From NCBI RefSeq assembly GCF_003323715.1, contig NZ_QOIN01000071.1, positions 81,644 to 145,643 of the forward strand: 64,000 nucleotides of DNA, read 5' to 3'. The translations under genes were made by a program, and so were the position numbers. A model generated the notes under the pieces. The model saw only the letters and a program-made list of their open reading frames with translations. It did no database searches and was not told the DNA's origin. How positions within the stretch are numbered: position 1 is the stretch's first letter; the number at the start of each line of letters is the position of its first letter. Source of the DNA: Streptomyces diacarni. GTDB lineage: Bacteria > Actinomycetota > Actinomycetes > Streptomycetales > Streptomycetaceae. Of the stretch, positions 28,357-35,739 are shown piece by piece.

Positions 28357-28849
28357 GCCCCCGGCCGGGCCGCACGACGGCCCGGCCGCACATCGGCCGC
28401 GCCGTCGTGGTCCGGCCACTGCGGCCCGACCACTACGGTCCGGTTACCGCAGTCCGCCCGTCGTGACGGGCTCTGAGTCGCCACAGCCGTGTGCATCCCG
28501 CTGCGGCCCCGAGCACGCACTGCGGTCCCCTGAACTCCCTGCGGTCCGGGGAGTCCTGCGGGGCCACGGGAGCCACCGCGGTCGCGGTCGGCGCTGAAAC
28601 GCTGATTCGGTTACGCGGTTACTCCATAAAAACGCTTACGGCACCGTGGCGCGGAGTGTCGCGGCGGCACCCGTCACGGCCGCGTGCATCGTGTTTCACG
28701 TGAAACGCCGCTCTCTGTTGCACGGAATCATCAACCGAGGCCGCGCCGCCGCCGGTGCGCGCGGCCGGACCGCACCCACTCCTCAGCTCCGCTCCGACGT
28801 GGATTCGTCCACAACTGAGTGGGGCTCGCTGGTTCGCGACACCGAAAGC
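28357..28849. promoter_or_regulatory. rsmG-parA intergenic region with parS
   Basis: About 490 bp. It holds the exact parS GTTTCACGTGAAAC at 28693-28706 and a one-mismatch DnaA-like TCGTCCACA at 28805-28813. The open frame reaching into parA from 28646 is not supported here: the parS there reads FHVK, unlike the VSRET frame of every coding parS in the window. Confidence 0.6.
28693..28706. promoter_or_regulatory. parS: parS site, exact match
   Basis: GTTTCACGTGAAAC, the 14-bp ParB-binding palindrome of Streptomyces, between rsmG and parA. Confidence 0.95.
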
Positions 28850-30058
28850 ATGGGAGGCTCTGTCCATAGCGAGCCTGATGGTGAGGAGAGTGAACCGTTG
28901 CGGTCCGACGCCAACATCGCGGGACCGATGGCCGACCCGGTCCCCGGTCCCCGGACAGAGTCAGGGGATACCAGCGCGGGCGGGGGCGCTCCCCGCGGTG
29001 ACGCGGCACGTGAAACGCCACCGCCCATGGACGACACCCCCATTGGCCGTGCCGCCCAGCAGGCGGTCGAGGCGATGAACAGAGCCGGGGAGGGTCTGCC
29101 GCGGCCGGCTCAGACCCGGGTCATGGTGGTCGCCAACCAGAAGGGCGGGGTCGGCAAGACCACGACGACCGTGAACCTCGCCGCCTCGCTGGCCCTGCAC
29201 GGGGCCCGCGTTCTGGTGGTCGATCTCGACCCGCAGGGCAATGCGTCGACAGCGCTGGGTGTGGATCACCACGCCGAAGTGCCCTCGATCTACGACGTGT
29301 TGGTGGAGAGCAAGCCGCTCTCCGAGGTCGTCCAGCCGGTACCGGACGTGGAGGGGCTCTTCTGCGCGCCGGCGACCATCGATCTCGCCGGTGCGGAGAT
29401 CGAGCTCGTGTCGCTGGTCGCGCGGGAGAGCCGCCTTCAGCGGGCCATCGAGGCGTACGAGCAGCCGCTCGACTACGTCCTCATCGACTGCCCGCCCTCC
29501 CTCGGTCTGCTGACGGTCAACGCCCTCGTGGCCGGTGCGGAGGTGCTGATCCCCATCCAGTGCGAGTACTACGCGCTGGAGGGGCTGGGCCAACTGCTGC
29601 GCAACGTGGAGTTGGTGAGGGGGCATCTGAACCCGCGGCTGCACATCTCCACGATCATTCTGACGATGTACGACGGCCGTACCCGGCTGGCGTCCCAGGT
29701 GGCGGAGGAGGTGCGCGGGCACTTCGGTAAGGAGGTGCTGCGTACCAACATTCCGCGCTCGGTGCGTATTTCGGAGGCCCCGAGCTACGGCCAGACGGTA
29801 CTGACCTACGATCCGGGCTCCAGCGGTTCGCTCTCCTACCTGGAGGCGGCGCGGGAGATCGCGCTGCGGGACCCGCACGTCGAGCAGGCCCAGCAGGCGC
29901 AGGAAGCGCAGCAGGCGCAGGAAGCCCAGCAGGCCTACCAGGGTCCACCGGCGCAGCCTGCGGTGCCGTTCCAGACGCCACAGCAGCAACCACTCGGGCA
30001 GCCACCAGCACAACCACACCAGGCACAGCAGCACGGCAGCATGGCGGAGGGGCAGTGA
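28850..30058 (+). CDS. parA: Chromosome-partitioning ATPase ParA
   Basis: About 402 residues from the ATG at 28850 (MGGSVHSEPDGEES). The deviant Walker A KGGVGKTTTTVNLAASLAL, the segment VVDLDPQGNASTALG and YVLIDCPPSLGLL are clear ParA/Soj motifs. The C-terminus is Gln/Ala-rich low complexity (QQAQEAQQAQEAQQA). It forms dynamic filaments that position ParB-origin complexes in hyphae and spores. The start is uncertain: the frame is open from 28646, and no ribosome site is convincing. It overlaps parB (GTGA). Confidence 0.93.
   Translation: MGGSVHSEPDGEESEPLRSDANIAGPMADPVPGPRTESGDTSAGGGAPRGDAARETPPPMDDTPIGRAAQQAVEAMNRAGEGLPRPAQTRVMVVANQKGGVGKTTTTVNLAASLALHGARVLVVDLDPQGNASTALGVDHHAEVPSIYDVLVESKPLSEVVQPVPDVEGLFCAPATIDLAGAEIELVSLVARESRLQRAIEAYEQPLDYVLIDCPPSLGLLTVNALVAGAEVLIPIQCEYYALEGLGQLLRNVELVRGHLNPRLHISTIILTMYDGRTRLASQVAEEVRGHFGKEVLRTNIPRSVRISEAPSYGQTVLTYDPGSSGSLSYLEAAREIALRDPHVEQAQQAQEAQQAQEAQQAYQGPPAQPAVPFQTPQQQPLGQPPAQPHQAQQHGSMAEGQ
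29003..29016. promoter_or_regulatory. Degenerate parS-like half site in parA
   Basis: GCGGCACGTGAAAC keeps the CACGTGAAAC half and differs in three positions of the other half. It encodes AARET in parA. Confidence 0.4.
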
Positions 30059-31284
30059 GCGAGCGACGTAGGGGCCTGGGGCGGGGGCTCGGTGCGCTGA
30101 TTCCGGCGGCTCCGACGAGCACGGAGACCGCCGAGTCGTCGGAACCCGGTTCCGAGCGGCAGTCGCCGAGCGTCACGGGGGGCTCCACCTCTCCGACCGC
30201 GGTTCCGCTGCTCTCTGCGGAGCAGGGATCGCGCGGGGTGGCGGCCGCGAAGGTCGCCGCGCTCTCCCAGCGGGAGAGCGACGAGTGGGTTTCACGTGAA
30301 ACGCCGCCCGCTGGTTTCGCCGAGGACGGCGCCGCCACCGAGGAGGAAGCCTCCGCGGAGGCGCAGGCGGCGGCCGGAGCGGTGGACGGCGCGTTCTTCG
30401 CCGAGGTGCCGCTCGACGCGATCACCCCCAACCCGCGGCAGCCCCGTGAGGTCTTCGACGAGGACGCCCTCGCCGAACTCGTCACCTCCATCAAGGAGGT
30501 GGGTCTCCTCCAGCCGGTGGTGGTGCGTGAGCTGGAGGCCGGCAGCTTCGAGCTCATCATGGGTGAGCGCCGCTGGCGGGCCTGCCGTGAGGCGGGGCTG
30601 GAGCAGATTCCGGCCATCGTCCGTGCCACTGAGGACGAGAAGCTCCTCCTGGACGCGCTGCTGGAGAATCTGCACAGGGCGCAGCTGAATCCGCTGGAAG
30701 AGGCGGCCGCCTACGACCAGCTCCTCAAGGACTTCGAGTGCACCCATGACGAGCTCGCCGGGCGGATCGGCCGCTCCCGCTCGCAGGTGACCAACACGCT
30801 GCGGCTGTTGCGGCTCTCCCCGGCGGTGCAGCGCCGAGTGGCGGCGGGCGTGCTGTCCGCCGGGCACGCGCGCGCACTGCTGTCGGTGGAGGACGGTGAG
30901 GATCAGGACAAGCTCGCTCACCGCATCGTGGCCGAGGGCCTGTCGGTGCGAGCCGTCGAGGAGATCGTCACGCTGATGAGTGGCGCGCCCAAGGGGCGGG
31001 CCAAGCCGAAGGGGCCCCGGGCCGGTGCCCGGGTGTCCCCCGCGCTGAACCAGCTGGCGGGCCGCCTCTCCGACCGCTTCGAGACCAGGGTGAAGGTCGA
31101 TCTGGGGCAGAAGAAGGGCAAGATCGTCGTGGAGTTCGCCTCCATGGAGGACCTGGACCGCATCCTGGGGCAGTTCGCTCCCGGGGAGGGCGGGGTACTC
31201 CAGCAGAAGCTCGCGGAGGGCGACGGCGGCCAGGGCGACGAGGAGCCCGAGGACGGCGAGCAGGCCGACGGGGATTCCGTGTAG
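30055..31284 (+). CDS. parB: Chromosome-partitioning protein ParB
   Basis: 409 residues. The N-terminal ParA-interacting peptide is RRGLGRGLGALIPA. The CTPase/ParB domain has NPRQPREVFDEDALAELVTSIKEVGLLQPVVVRE and GERRWRAC; the HTH region is TQVTN-like (GRIGRSRSQVTNTLRLLRLS, AGHARALLSVE). The C-terminal dimerisation domain follows. Residues 79-83 (VSRET) are encoded by a parS site, so ParB binds within its own gene. Translation is coupled to parA by GTGA. The tail is acidic. Confidence 0.97.
   Translation: MSERRRGLGRGLGALIPAAPTSTETAESSEPGSERQSPSVTGGSTSPTAVPLLSAEQGSRGVAAAKVAALSQRESDEWVSRETPPAGFAEDGAATEEEASAEAQAAAGAVDGAFFAEVPLDAITPNPRQPREVFDEDALAELVTSIKEVGLLQPVVVRELEAGSFELIMGERRWRACREAGLEQIPAIVRATEDEKLLLDALLENLHRAQLNPLEEAAAYDQLLKDFECTHDELAGRIGRSRSQVTNTLRLLRLSPAVQRRVAAGVLSAGHARALLSVEDGEDQDKLAHRIVAEGLSVRAVEEIVTLMSGAPKGRAKPKGPRAGARVSPALNQLAGRLSDRFETRVKVDLGQKKGKIVVEFASMEDLDRILGQFAPGEGGVLQQKLAEGDGGQGDEEPEDGEQADGDSV
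30289..30302. promoter_or_regulatory. parS: parS site, exact match (inside parB)
   Basis: GTTTCACGTGAAAC, in frame, encoding VSRET of ParB. Confidence 0.95.
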
Positions 31285-31356
31285 GCACCGCACCGGTCAG
31301 CGCCGGTCGGTTTCGGGCCGACCATCGCACCAGTCACAACAGCAGAAACCTGCCGA

Positions 31357-31404
31357 CGAGCTGTCGCCCCATGGCTACGATGTCTGCCATGGGGCGACAG
31401 CTCG
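31357..31404 (+). repeat. 18-bp inverted repeat spanning the acetyltransferase start
   Basis: Arms CGAGCTGTCGCCCCATGG (31357-31374) and its exact complement 31387-31404, 12-nt spacer. The likely ATG at 31389 lies in the right arm and an alternative ATG at 31371 in the left arm, so a folded mRNA would bury both starts. Confidence 0.9.
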
Positions 31405-32009
31405 TTCCGCTCACGCTGGACAATCTCGCGGACCTGCCGGAGCGCTGCCGTGCCTGCGCCTTCTGGGAGCTGGGCCCGGTCAGTGACGAGGAGACGGTCG
31501 GCTCTGGCCGCCCGGACCGGGAGAAGGAGGCCTGGATCTCGGCGGTGCTGCTGGAGTGGGGCTCCTGCGGCCGGGTCGTCTACGTCGACGACGCGCCGGT
31601 CGGCTACGTGCTCTACGCGCCGCCCGCTTACGTGCCGCGCTCCTTCGCCTTCCCCACGAGTCCGGTCTCCCCCGACGCCGTGCAGCTGATGACGGCATAT
31701 CTGCGTCCCGGGTTCCAGGGGCAGGGCATCGGCCGGGTGATCGTGCAGACGGTGGCGAAGGATCTGCTGCGGCGCGGCTTCAAGGCGATAGAGGCGTTCG
31801 GGGACACGCAGTGGAGGGAGCCGGCCTGTCTGCTACCTGCCGACCATCTGCTGGCCGTCGGCTTCAAGACCGTCCGGACGCATCCGCGCTTTCCCCGGCT
31901 GCGGCTGGAGCTTCGCTCGACGGTCTCCTGGCGGCAGGACATGGAAAGGGCGCTGGACCAGCTGTTGGGCAAGGTGCACAGCAAGGAGCCGGCGCTCCGG
32001 CCGCTGTAG
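31389..32009 (+). CDS. GNAT-family N-acetyltransferase
   Basis: About 206 residues starting GRQLVPLTLDNLADLPERCR after Met. The acetyl-CoA binding motif GFQGQGIGRVIVQTV and the preceding strand GYVLYAPPAYVPRSFAFP place it in the GNAT fold. CRACAFWELGP near the N-terminus has two closely spaced Cys. The gene follows parB in Streptomyces genomes generally. The substrate is unknown. The start lies inside a long inverted repeat and has no Shine-Dalgarno sequence, so translation may be leaderless or structure-controlled. It converges on trxA. Confidence 0.82.
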   Translation: MGRQLVPLTLDNLADLPERCRACAFWELGPVSDEETVGSGRPDREKEAWISAVLLEWGSCGRVVYVDDAPVGYVLYAPPAYVPRSFAFPTSPVSPDAVQLMTAYLRPGFQGQGIGRVIVQTVAKDLLRRGFKAIEAFGDTQWREPACLLPADHLLAVGFKTVRTHPRFPRLRLELRSTVSWRQDMERALDQLLGKVHSKEPALRPL

Positions 32010-32026
32010 GGAGTGAGCCGGAAACG

Positions 32027-32064
32027 AGCAGGGGCGCGGTTTCACGTGAAACCGCGCCCCTGCT
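32027..32064. terminator. 38-bp perfect palindrome: terminator with a parS core
   Basis: AGCAGGGGCGCG (32027-32038), then GTTTCACGTGAAAC (32039-32052), then the exact complement CGCGCCCCTGCT (32053-32064). It lies between the convergent acetyltransferase and trxA genes, where a bidirectional terminator is expected. The centre is a perfect parS site. Confidence 0.85.
32039..32052. promoter_or_regulatory. parS: parS site, exact match (core of a palindrome)
   Basis: GTTTCACGTGAAAC in the gap between convergent genes. Confidence 0.95.
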
Positions 32065-32133
32065 GCGTCGCGTCCGGAGGCGAGTGGGCTCGGCCGACGA
32101 AGCGCGTCGCTCTCAGCCGAGGGAGTCGGACTC

Positions 32134-32463
32134 TCAGCCGATGAAGTCGGAGAGGTCCTTCTCGATGGCGGCCTTCGGCTTGGCACCGACGATGGTCTTG
32201 ACGACCTCGCCGCCCTTGTAGACGTTCATGGTCGGGATCGACATGATGCCGTACTTCGCGGCGACGCCCGGGTTCTCGTCGATGTTCAGCTTGACGACGG
32301 TGAGCTTGTCGGCGTGCTCGGAGGCGATGGCCTCCAGCGACGGGGCGATCTGACGGCACGGACCGCACCAAGCCGCCCAGAAGTCGACCAGCACGGGCTT
32401 GTCGCTCTTGAGGACGACATCGTCGAAGTCTGCGTCGGTCGCGGTCACGGTGGCACCGGCCAT
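32134..32463 (-). CDS. trxA: Thioredoxin
   Basis: 109 residues, MAGATVTATDADFDDVVL at the start, active site WAAWCGPCRQIAP, cis-Pro in IMSIPTMNVYKGG. Cytoplasmic dithiol reductant recycled by TrxB, whose gene is immediately upstream. GAGGAGAAGC precedes the ATG at 32461-32463. Probably co-transcribed with trxB from the sigma-R-type promoter. Confidence 0.97.
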   Translation of the reverse strand: MAGATVTATDADFDDVVLKSDKPVLVDFWAAWCGPCRQIAPSLEAIASEHADKLTVVKLNIDENPGVAAKYGIMSIPTMNVYKGGEVVKTIVGAKPKAAIEKDLSDFIG

Positions 32464-32539
32464 GGTGCTTCTCCTCGGGGTGTGGGGACTGCTGGTGGGG
32501 TTGGGGCTGACGGAAGGGGGCGGCTGGGAGCCGACACGG

Positions 32540-33526
32540 TCAGACGGCGGCGGCTGTCTTCTCCGGCTCGGCGGTCTCCTCGGCGTCCACGTCGGTGAGC
32601 GCCGCCAGGAAGCGCTCGGCGTCCAGGGCGGCCGAGCAGCCGGTGCCCGCCGCGGTGATGGCCTGCCGGTAGGTGTGGTCCACCACGTCGCCCGCCGCGA
32701 AGACGCCGGGCACGTTCGTGCGGGTGGAGGGGGCGTCCACCTTGAGGTAGCCGTCCTCGTCCAGGATGAGTACGTCCGTGAACAGCTCCACACGCGGGTC
32801 GTGGCCGATGGCGACGAACAGGCCCGTCACGCCCAGCTCGCGGGTCTCGCCGTTCTCGGTGTCGCGCAGGGTCAGCCCGGACAGCTTGCCGTCCTTGCTG
32901 TGGATCTCGGCCACCTCGCTGTTCCAGGCGAAGGAGATCTTCGGGTCGGCGAAGGCGCGCTCCTGCATCGCCTTCGAGGCCCGGAGGGTGTCCCGGCGGT
33001 GGACGATGGTGACGGACGCCGCGAAGCGGGAAAGGAAGGTCGCCTCCTCCATGGCCGTGTCGCCGCCGCCGACCACGACGATGTGCTGCTCACGGAAGAA
33101 GAAGCCGTCGCAGGTGGCGCAGTAGGAGACGCCGCGGCCTGACAGCTCCTCCTCCAGCGGGAGACCCAGCGTGCGGTGCTGCGAACCGGTGGAGACGATC
33201 ACCGTACGGGCGCGGTGGACGGTGCCGGTGGAGTCCGTGACGGTCTTGACCGGCCCCGACAGGTCGACGGCCGTGACATCGTCCGGGACCAGCTCGGCGC
33301 CGAAACGCTCCGCCTGTGCCCGCATGTTGTCCATGAGCTCCGGGCCCACGATGCCTTCCTGGAAGCCGGGAAAGTTCTCGACCTCGGTGGTGTTCATCAG
33401 GGCGCCGCCAGCCGTGACGGAGCCCTCGAACACCAGCGGCTTCAGCGACGCGCGGGCGGTGTAGAGCGCTGCCGTGTATCCGGCCGGGCCCGAGCCGATG
33501 ATGATGACGTTACGGACGTCGCTCAC
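32540..33526 (-). CDS. trxB: Thioredoxin reductase
   Basis: 328 residues. The FAD-binding motif IIIGSGPAGYTAALYTARA, the redox motif YCATCDGFFFRE, the NADPH-binding motif VVGGGDTAMEEA and the C-terminal FAD motif GVFAAGDVVD are all present. It reduces thioredoxin with NADPH. The GTG at 33524-33526 has AAGGAAG eight bases upstream. Sits under a GGAAT-N18-GTT promoter. Confidence 0.98.
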   Translation of the reverse strand: MSDVRNVIIIGSGPAGYTAALYTARASLKPLVFEGSVTAGGALMNTTEVENFPGFQEGIVGPELMDNMRAQAERFGAELVPDDVTAVDLSGPVKTVTDSTGTVHRARTVIVSTGSQHRTLGLPLEEELSGRGVSYCATCDGFFFREQHIVVVGGGDTAMEEATFLSRFAASVTIVHRRDTLRASKAMQERAFADPKISFAWNSEVAEIHSKDGKLSGLTLRDTENGETRELGVTGLFVAIGHDPRVELFTDVLILDEDGYLKVDAPSTRTNVPGVFAAGDVVDHTYRQAITAAGTGCSAALDAERFLAALTDVDAEETAEPEKTAAAV

Positions 33527-33588
33527 GGGAGTCTTCCTTGTCTGCCGACTGCTATCCGGGATCTTGCGCCGAGGCTTTCACCCCGTCC

Positions 33589-33614
33589 AACGGATCCTAC
33601 GGGGCAGACATTCC
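33589..33614 (-). promoter_or_regulatory. Sigma-R-type promoter of trxB-trxA
   Basis: On the minus strand GGAAT (33614-33610) and GTT (33591-33589) are separated by exactly 18 bases, the S. coelicolor sigma-R (SigR) consensus. It lies about 65 bp upstream of trxB. trxBA is a known SigR target in S. coelicolor, responding to thiol oxidation. Confidence 0.85.
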
Positions 33615-33632
33615 CGGGCTCGCGACCCCGTG

Positions 33633-34781
33633 TCACCCGCGCGGGTAGGTCCCCTTGAACAGCACCTCGCCGGGCTGCGGCGGATCGGCGCTGATGCAGG
33701 AGGGGTCCACCAGGTAGGCGTCCACCTGTTCCGTGTCACCACCCTGGTGCGGGAGGACGACCAGGTAGCCGGAGCGGTTCGCGAAGGTGGCCTCCGGGTC
33801 GACGGCCAGCGGGGTCTCCGTACGGCCGAGGGCCTCCCGCACGCAGGAGGGGACGGTGGTGCCGCCGCCTCCCAGGTCGTCCCGCAGCGTGTTCTCACCG
33901 GTGCTGGGGCTCTTCTTGGTGTCGAGCGAGGGGGAGTCGCTCGGCTCCGAGGGGGACGGGGCGCTCTCGGTGGGGGAGGACGTCGGCTGGTCGGACAGCA
34001 GCCGCTGGACGCGCTTGCGCAACTGATGGTCGTCGCCGGTGCCGCCGGTCTCGGTCTCGGGGGTGAGGGAGCCGGTGGGGCTCGGGGGCACGCTCGGCGC
34101 CCGGCCCTCGGTGAGCGACTTGGCACCGTCCGAGGTGGCCTTGGTGCCGGACGAGTCGGAGAGCGCCTGGAGGGTGACCGCGCCGAGGGCCAGCACGGCG
34201 GCGGAGGCCGCGACCACCAGCACGGCCCTGCGCCGGCGGCGGGCACGCCGGGTGCCGGCCGCGGCCGCCTCGCGTCCGGGCCCGGCGGCTTTGGGGGCGT
34301 GTCCGGGGGGACGGTCGTCTCCCGAGCGACGGGCGGACGTCGTTTCACGTGAAACCGGAGACTTCACGGTACGGGGCAGCGGGGTCGGCTCGTCCGGCGC
34401 TGTGTCACGTGAACCCGGCACCGTTTCACGTGAAACAGCGTCTTCCTCCGTGGCCCTTTCCTCCGCAGCGCTTTCTCCTGGCGCGTCGGCTTCGCTCTCG
34501 TTCTCTTCGGCCCTGTCGGGTTCCGCCCTCGTGCGGGCCTCTGCCGCCAGTGCCGCGTCGATGCGGACGGCCACACCCTCGGGCATCCGGACGGGGCCGG
34601 GGAGCGTACCCAGTGAGGCGCGGATCTCCTCCAGGGAGTCCCGCACCTCGGCGCACAGGTCGCACTCCCGCAGATGGGCGCGGAGATCGGGTTCACGGTC
34701 GAGTGGCAGGACGCCCTCGCTGAGTGCGGAGATCTCGGCGACGTCCGGGTGCCCGTCGTACGGGAAAGGAGTGGATGTCAT
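33633..34781 (-). CDS. Anti-sigma factor with zinc-finger (ZAS) domain and membrane anchor
   Basis: 382 residues. The ZAS-like motif HxxxCxxC is HLRECDLC (His36, Cys40, Cys43). A disordered acidic linker, a membrane helix at about 186-205 (AVLVVAASAAVLALGAVTL) and an extracellular Ser/Pro/Asp-rich region follow, ending in a small C-terminal domain (VDPEATFANRSGYLVVLPHQG). It should hold the neighbouring sigma factor at the membrane. VSRET at 116-120 and 143-147 and GSRDT at 123-127 come from parS and parS-like sequences. The start overlaps the sigma gene stop (ATGA). Confidence 0.85.
   Translation of the reverse strand: MTSTPFPYDGHPDVAEISALSEGVLPLDREPDLRAHLRECDLCAEVRDSLEEIRASLGTLPGPVRMPEGVAVRIDAALAAEARTRAEPDRAEENESEADAPGESAAEERATEEDAVSRETVPGSRDTAPDEPTPLPRTVKSPVSRETTSARRSGDDRPPGHAPKAAGPGREAAAAGTRRARRRRRAVLVVAASAAVLALGAVTLQALSDSSGTKATSDGAKSLTEGRAPSVPPSPTGSLTPETETGGTGDDHQLRKRVQRLLSDQPTSSPTESAPSPSEPSDSPSLDTKKSPSTGENTLRDDLGGGGTTVPSCVREALGRTETPLAVDPEATFANRSGYLVVLPHQGGDTEQVDAYLVDPSCISADPPQPGEVLFKGTYPRG
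34342..34355. promoter_or_regulatory. parS: parS site, exact match (in the anti-sigma gene)
   Basis: GTTTCACGTGAAAC, in frame, encoding VSRET at residues 143-147. Confidence 0.95.
34402..34415. promoter_or_regulatory. Degenerate parS-like site
   Basis: GTGTCACGTGAACC, two mismatches to parS, between two exact sites. Encodes GSRDT in the same frame. Confidence 0.5.
34423..34436. promoter_or_regulatory. parS: parS site, exact match (in the anti-sigma gene)
   Basis: GTTTCACGTGAAAC, in frame, encoding VSRET at residues 116-120. With 34342 and the degenerate copy it forms a tight triplet. Confidence 0.95.
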
Positions 34782-35653
34782 GCCTGTCCTCCTCCCTTCG
34801 CTGCCCCGGGTCCCGTGGTGCCGTGTGTGGTGGTCCGCGGTGGGTTCCGCGGCCCTTCTCTCGGTGCTGGGACGGATGCCCCGCTCGTCGGGTTCCCTCC
34901 CTTGGTGCCGTTCGTACCCTCCGTGCTCTGCGCACCCTGTGCGCCGTCCCCGGTCCCGTCGGCGCTCGGGCGCAGGTGCGAGACGAGGGGGAGGAGACGG
35001 GCGCGGCCACGGGCGCAGCGGCTCTTGACGGTTCCGACGGCCACCTCGAGCACCTCGGCGGCCTCCGCGACGGGATAGCCCTGCATGTCCACCAGGACGA
35101 GGGCGGCGCGCTGCTCGGCGGGCAGCTGCGAGAGGGCCGATACCAGCTCCCGGTGCACAGCGTCACGCTCGACCGGACCGGCCGCCGACTCCTCGGGCTC
35201 CAGCAGCTGCTCCAGCCGCTCGGTGTCGTCGGTGGGCGCCGCGCGGCGCGAGGCCGCCTTGCGGGCGCGGTCCAGGCAGGCGTTGACGGTGATGCGGTGC
35301 AGCCAGGTCGTGACGGCGGACCGGCCGCGGAACGTGTGCGCGGCGCGGTAGGCGGAGATCAGCGCGTCCTGCACGGCGTCGGCCGCCTCCTCCCGGTCAC
35401 CGAGCGTCCGCAGCGCCACGGCCCACAGGCGGTCCCGATGCCGGCGGACGAGCTCACCGAACGCGTCGGGATCCCCTGCGACGTGCCGGTCGAGAAGATC
35501 CTTGTCGGCTGCCTTGTCGGCTGCCTTGTCGGGTTTCTCGCCCGTTGTCTCGTCCGCTGCCTCGTACCGCTGCCCGGCGTCGGGCGGCGCGGCGCCGCCC
35601 CGCCCGACGCCGCCCGTGCGCGGTGGACGGCGCGTCGCGTCGTCGCTCGCCAT
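34778..35653 (-). CDS. sigM: ECF sigma factor, SigM-like
   Basis: About 291 residues from the ATG 35651-35653. Region 2 is DPDAFGELVRRHRDRLWAVALRTLGDREEAADAVQDALISAYRAAHTFRG; region 4 is SALSQLPAEQRAALVLVDMQGYPVAEAAEVLEVAVGTVKSRCARGRARL. The C-terminal ~70 residues are an unusual Gly/Thr/Pro-rich extension. The neighbours trxB-trxA, anti-sigma and MurJ match the mycobacterial sigM locus, hence the symbol. It overlaps its anti-sigma gene (ATGA), so the pair is co-translated. Target promoters are not determined here. Confidence 0.88.
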   Translation of the reverse strand: MASDDATRRPPRTGGVGRGGAAPPDAGQRYEAADETTGEKPDKAADKAADKDLLDRHVAGDPDAFGELVRRHRDRLWAVALRTLGDREEAADAVQDALISAYRAAHTFRGRSAVTTWLHRITVNACLDRARKAASRRAAPTDDTERLEQLLEPEESAAGPVERDAVHRELVSALSQLPAEQRAALVLVDMQGYPVAEAAEVLEVAVGTVKSRCARGRARLLPLVSHLRPSADGTGDGAQGAQSTEGTNGTKGGNPTSGASVPAPREGPRNPPRTTTHGTTGPGAAKGGGQA

Positions 35654-35739
35654 CGGCCCTCCCCTCACCCGTCGCCCTCCCCGGGAAGGCGGCACCGGCG
35701 GCCTCGGCCGCACCCGTCTCACCCACGGCGGACCGGCCT

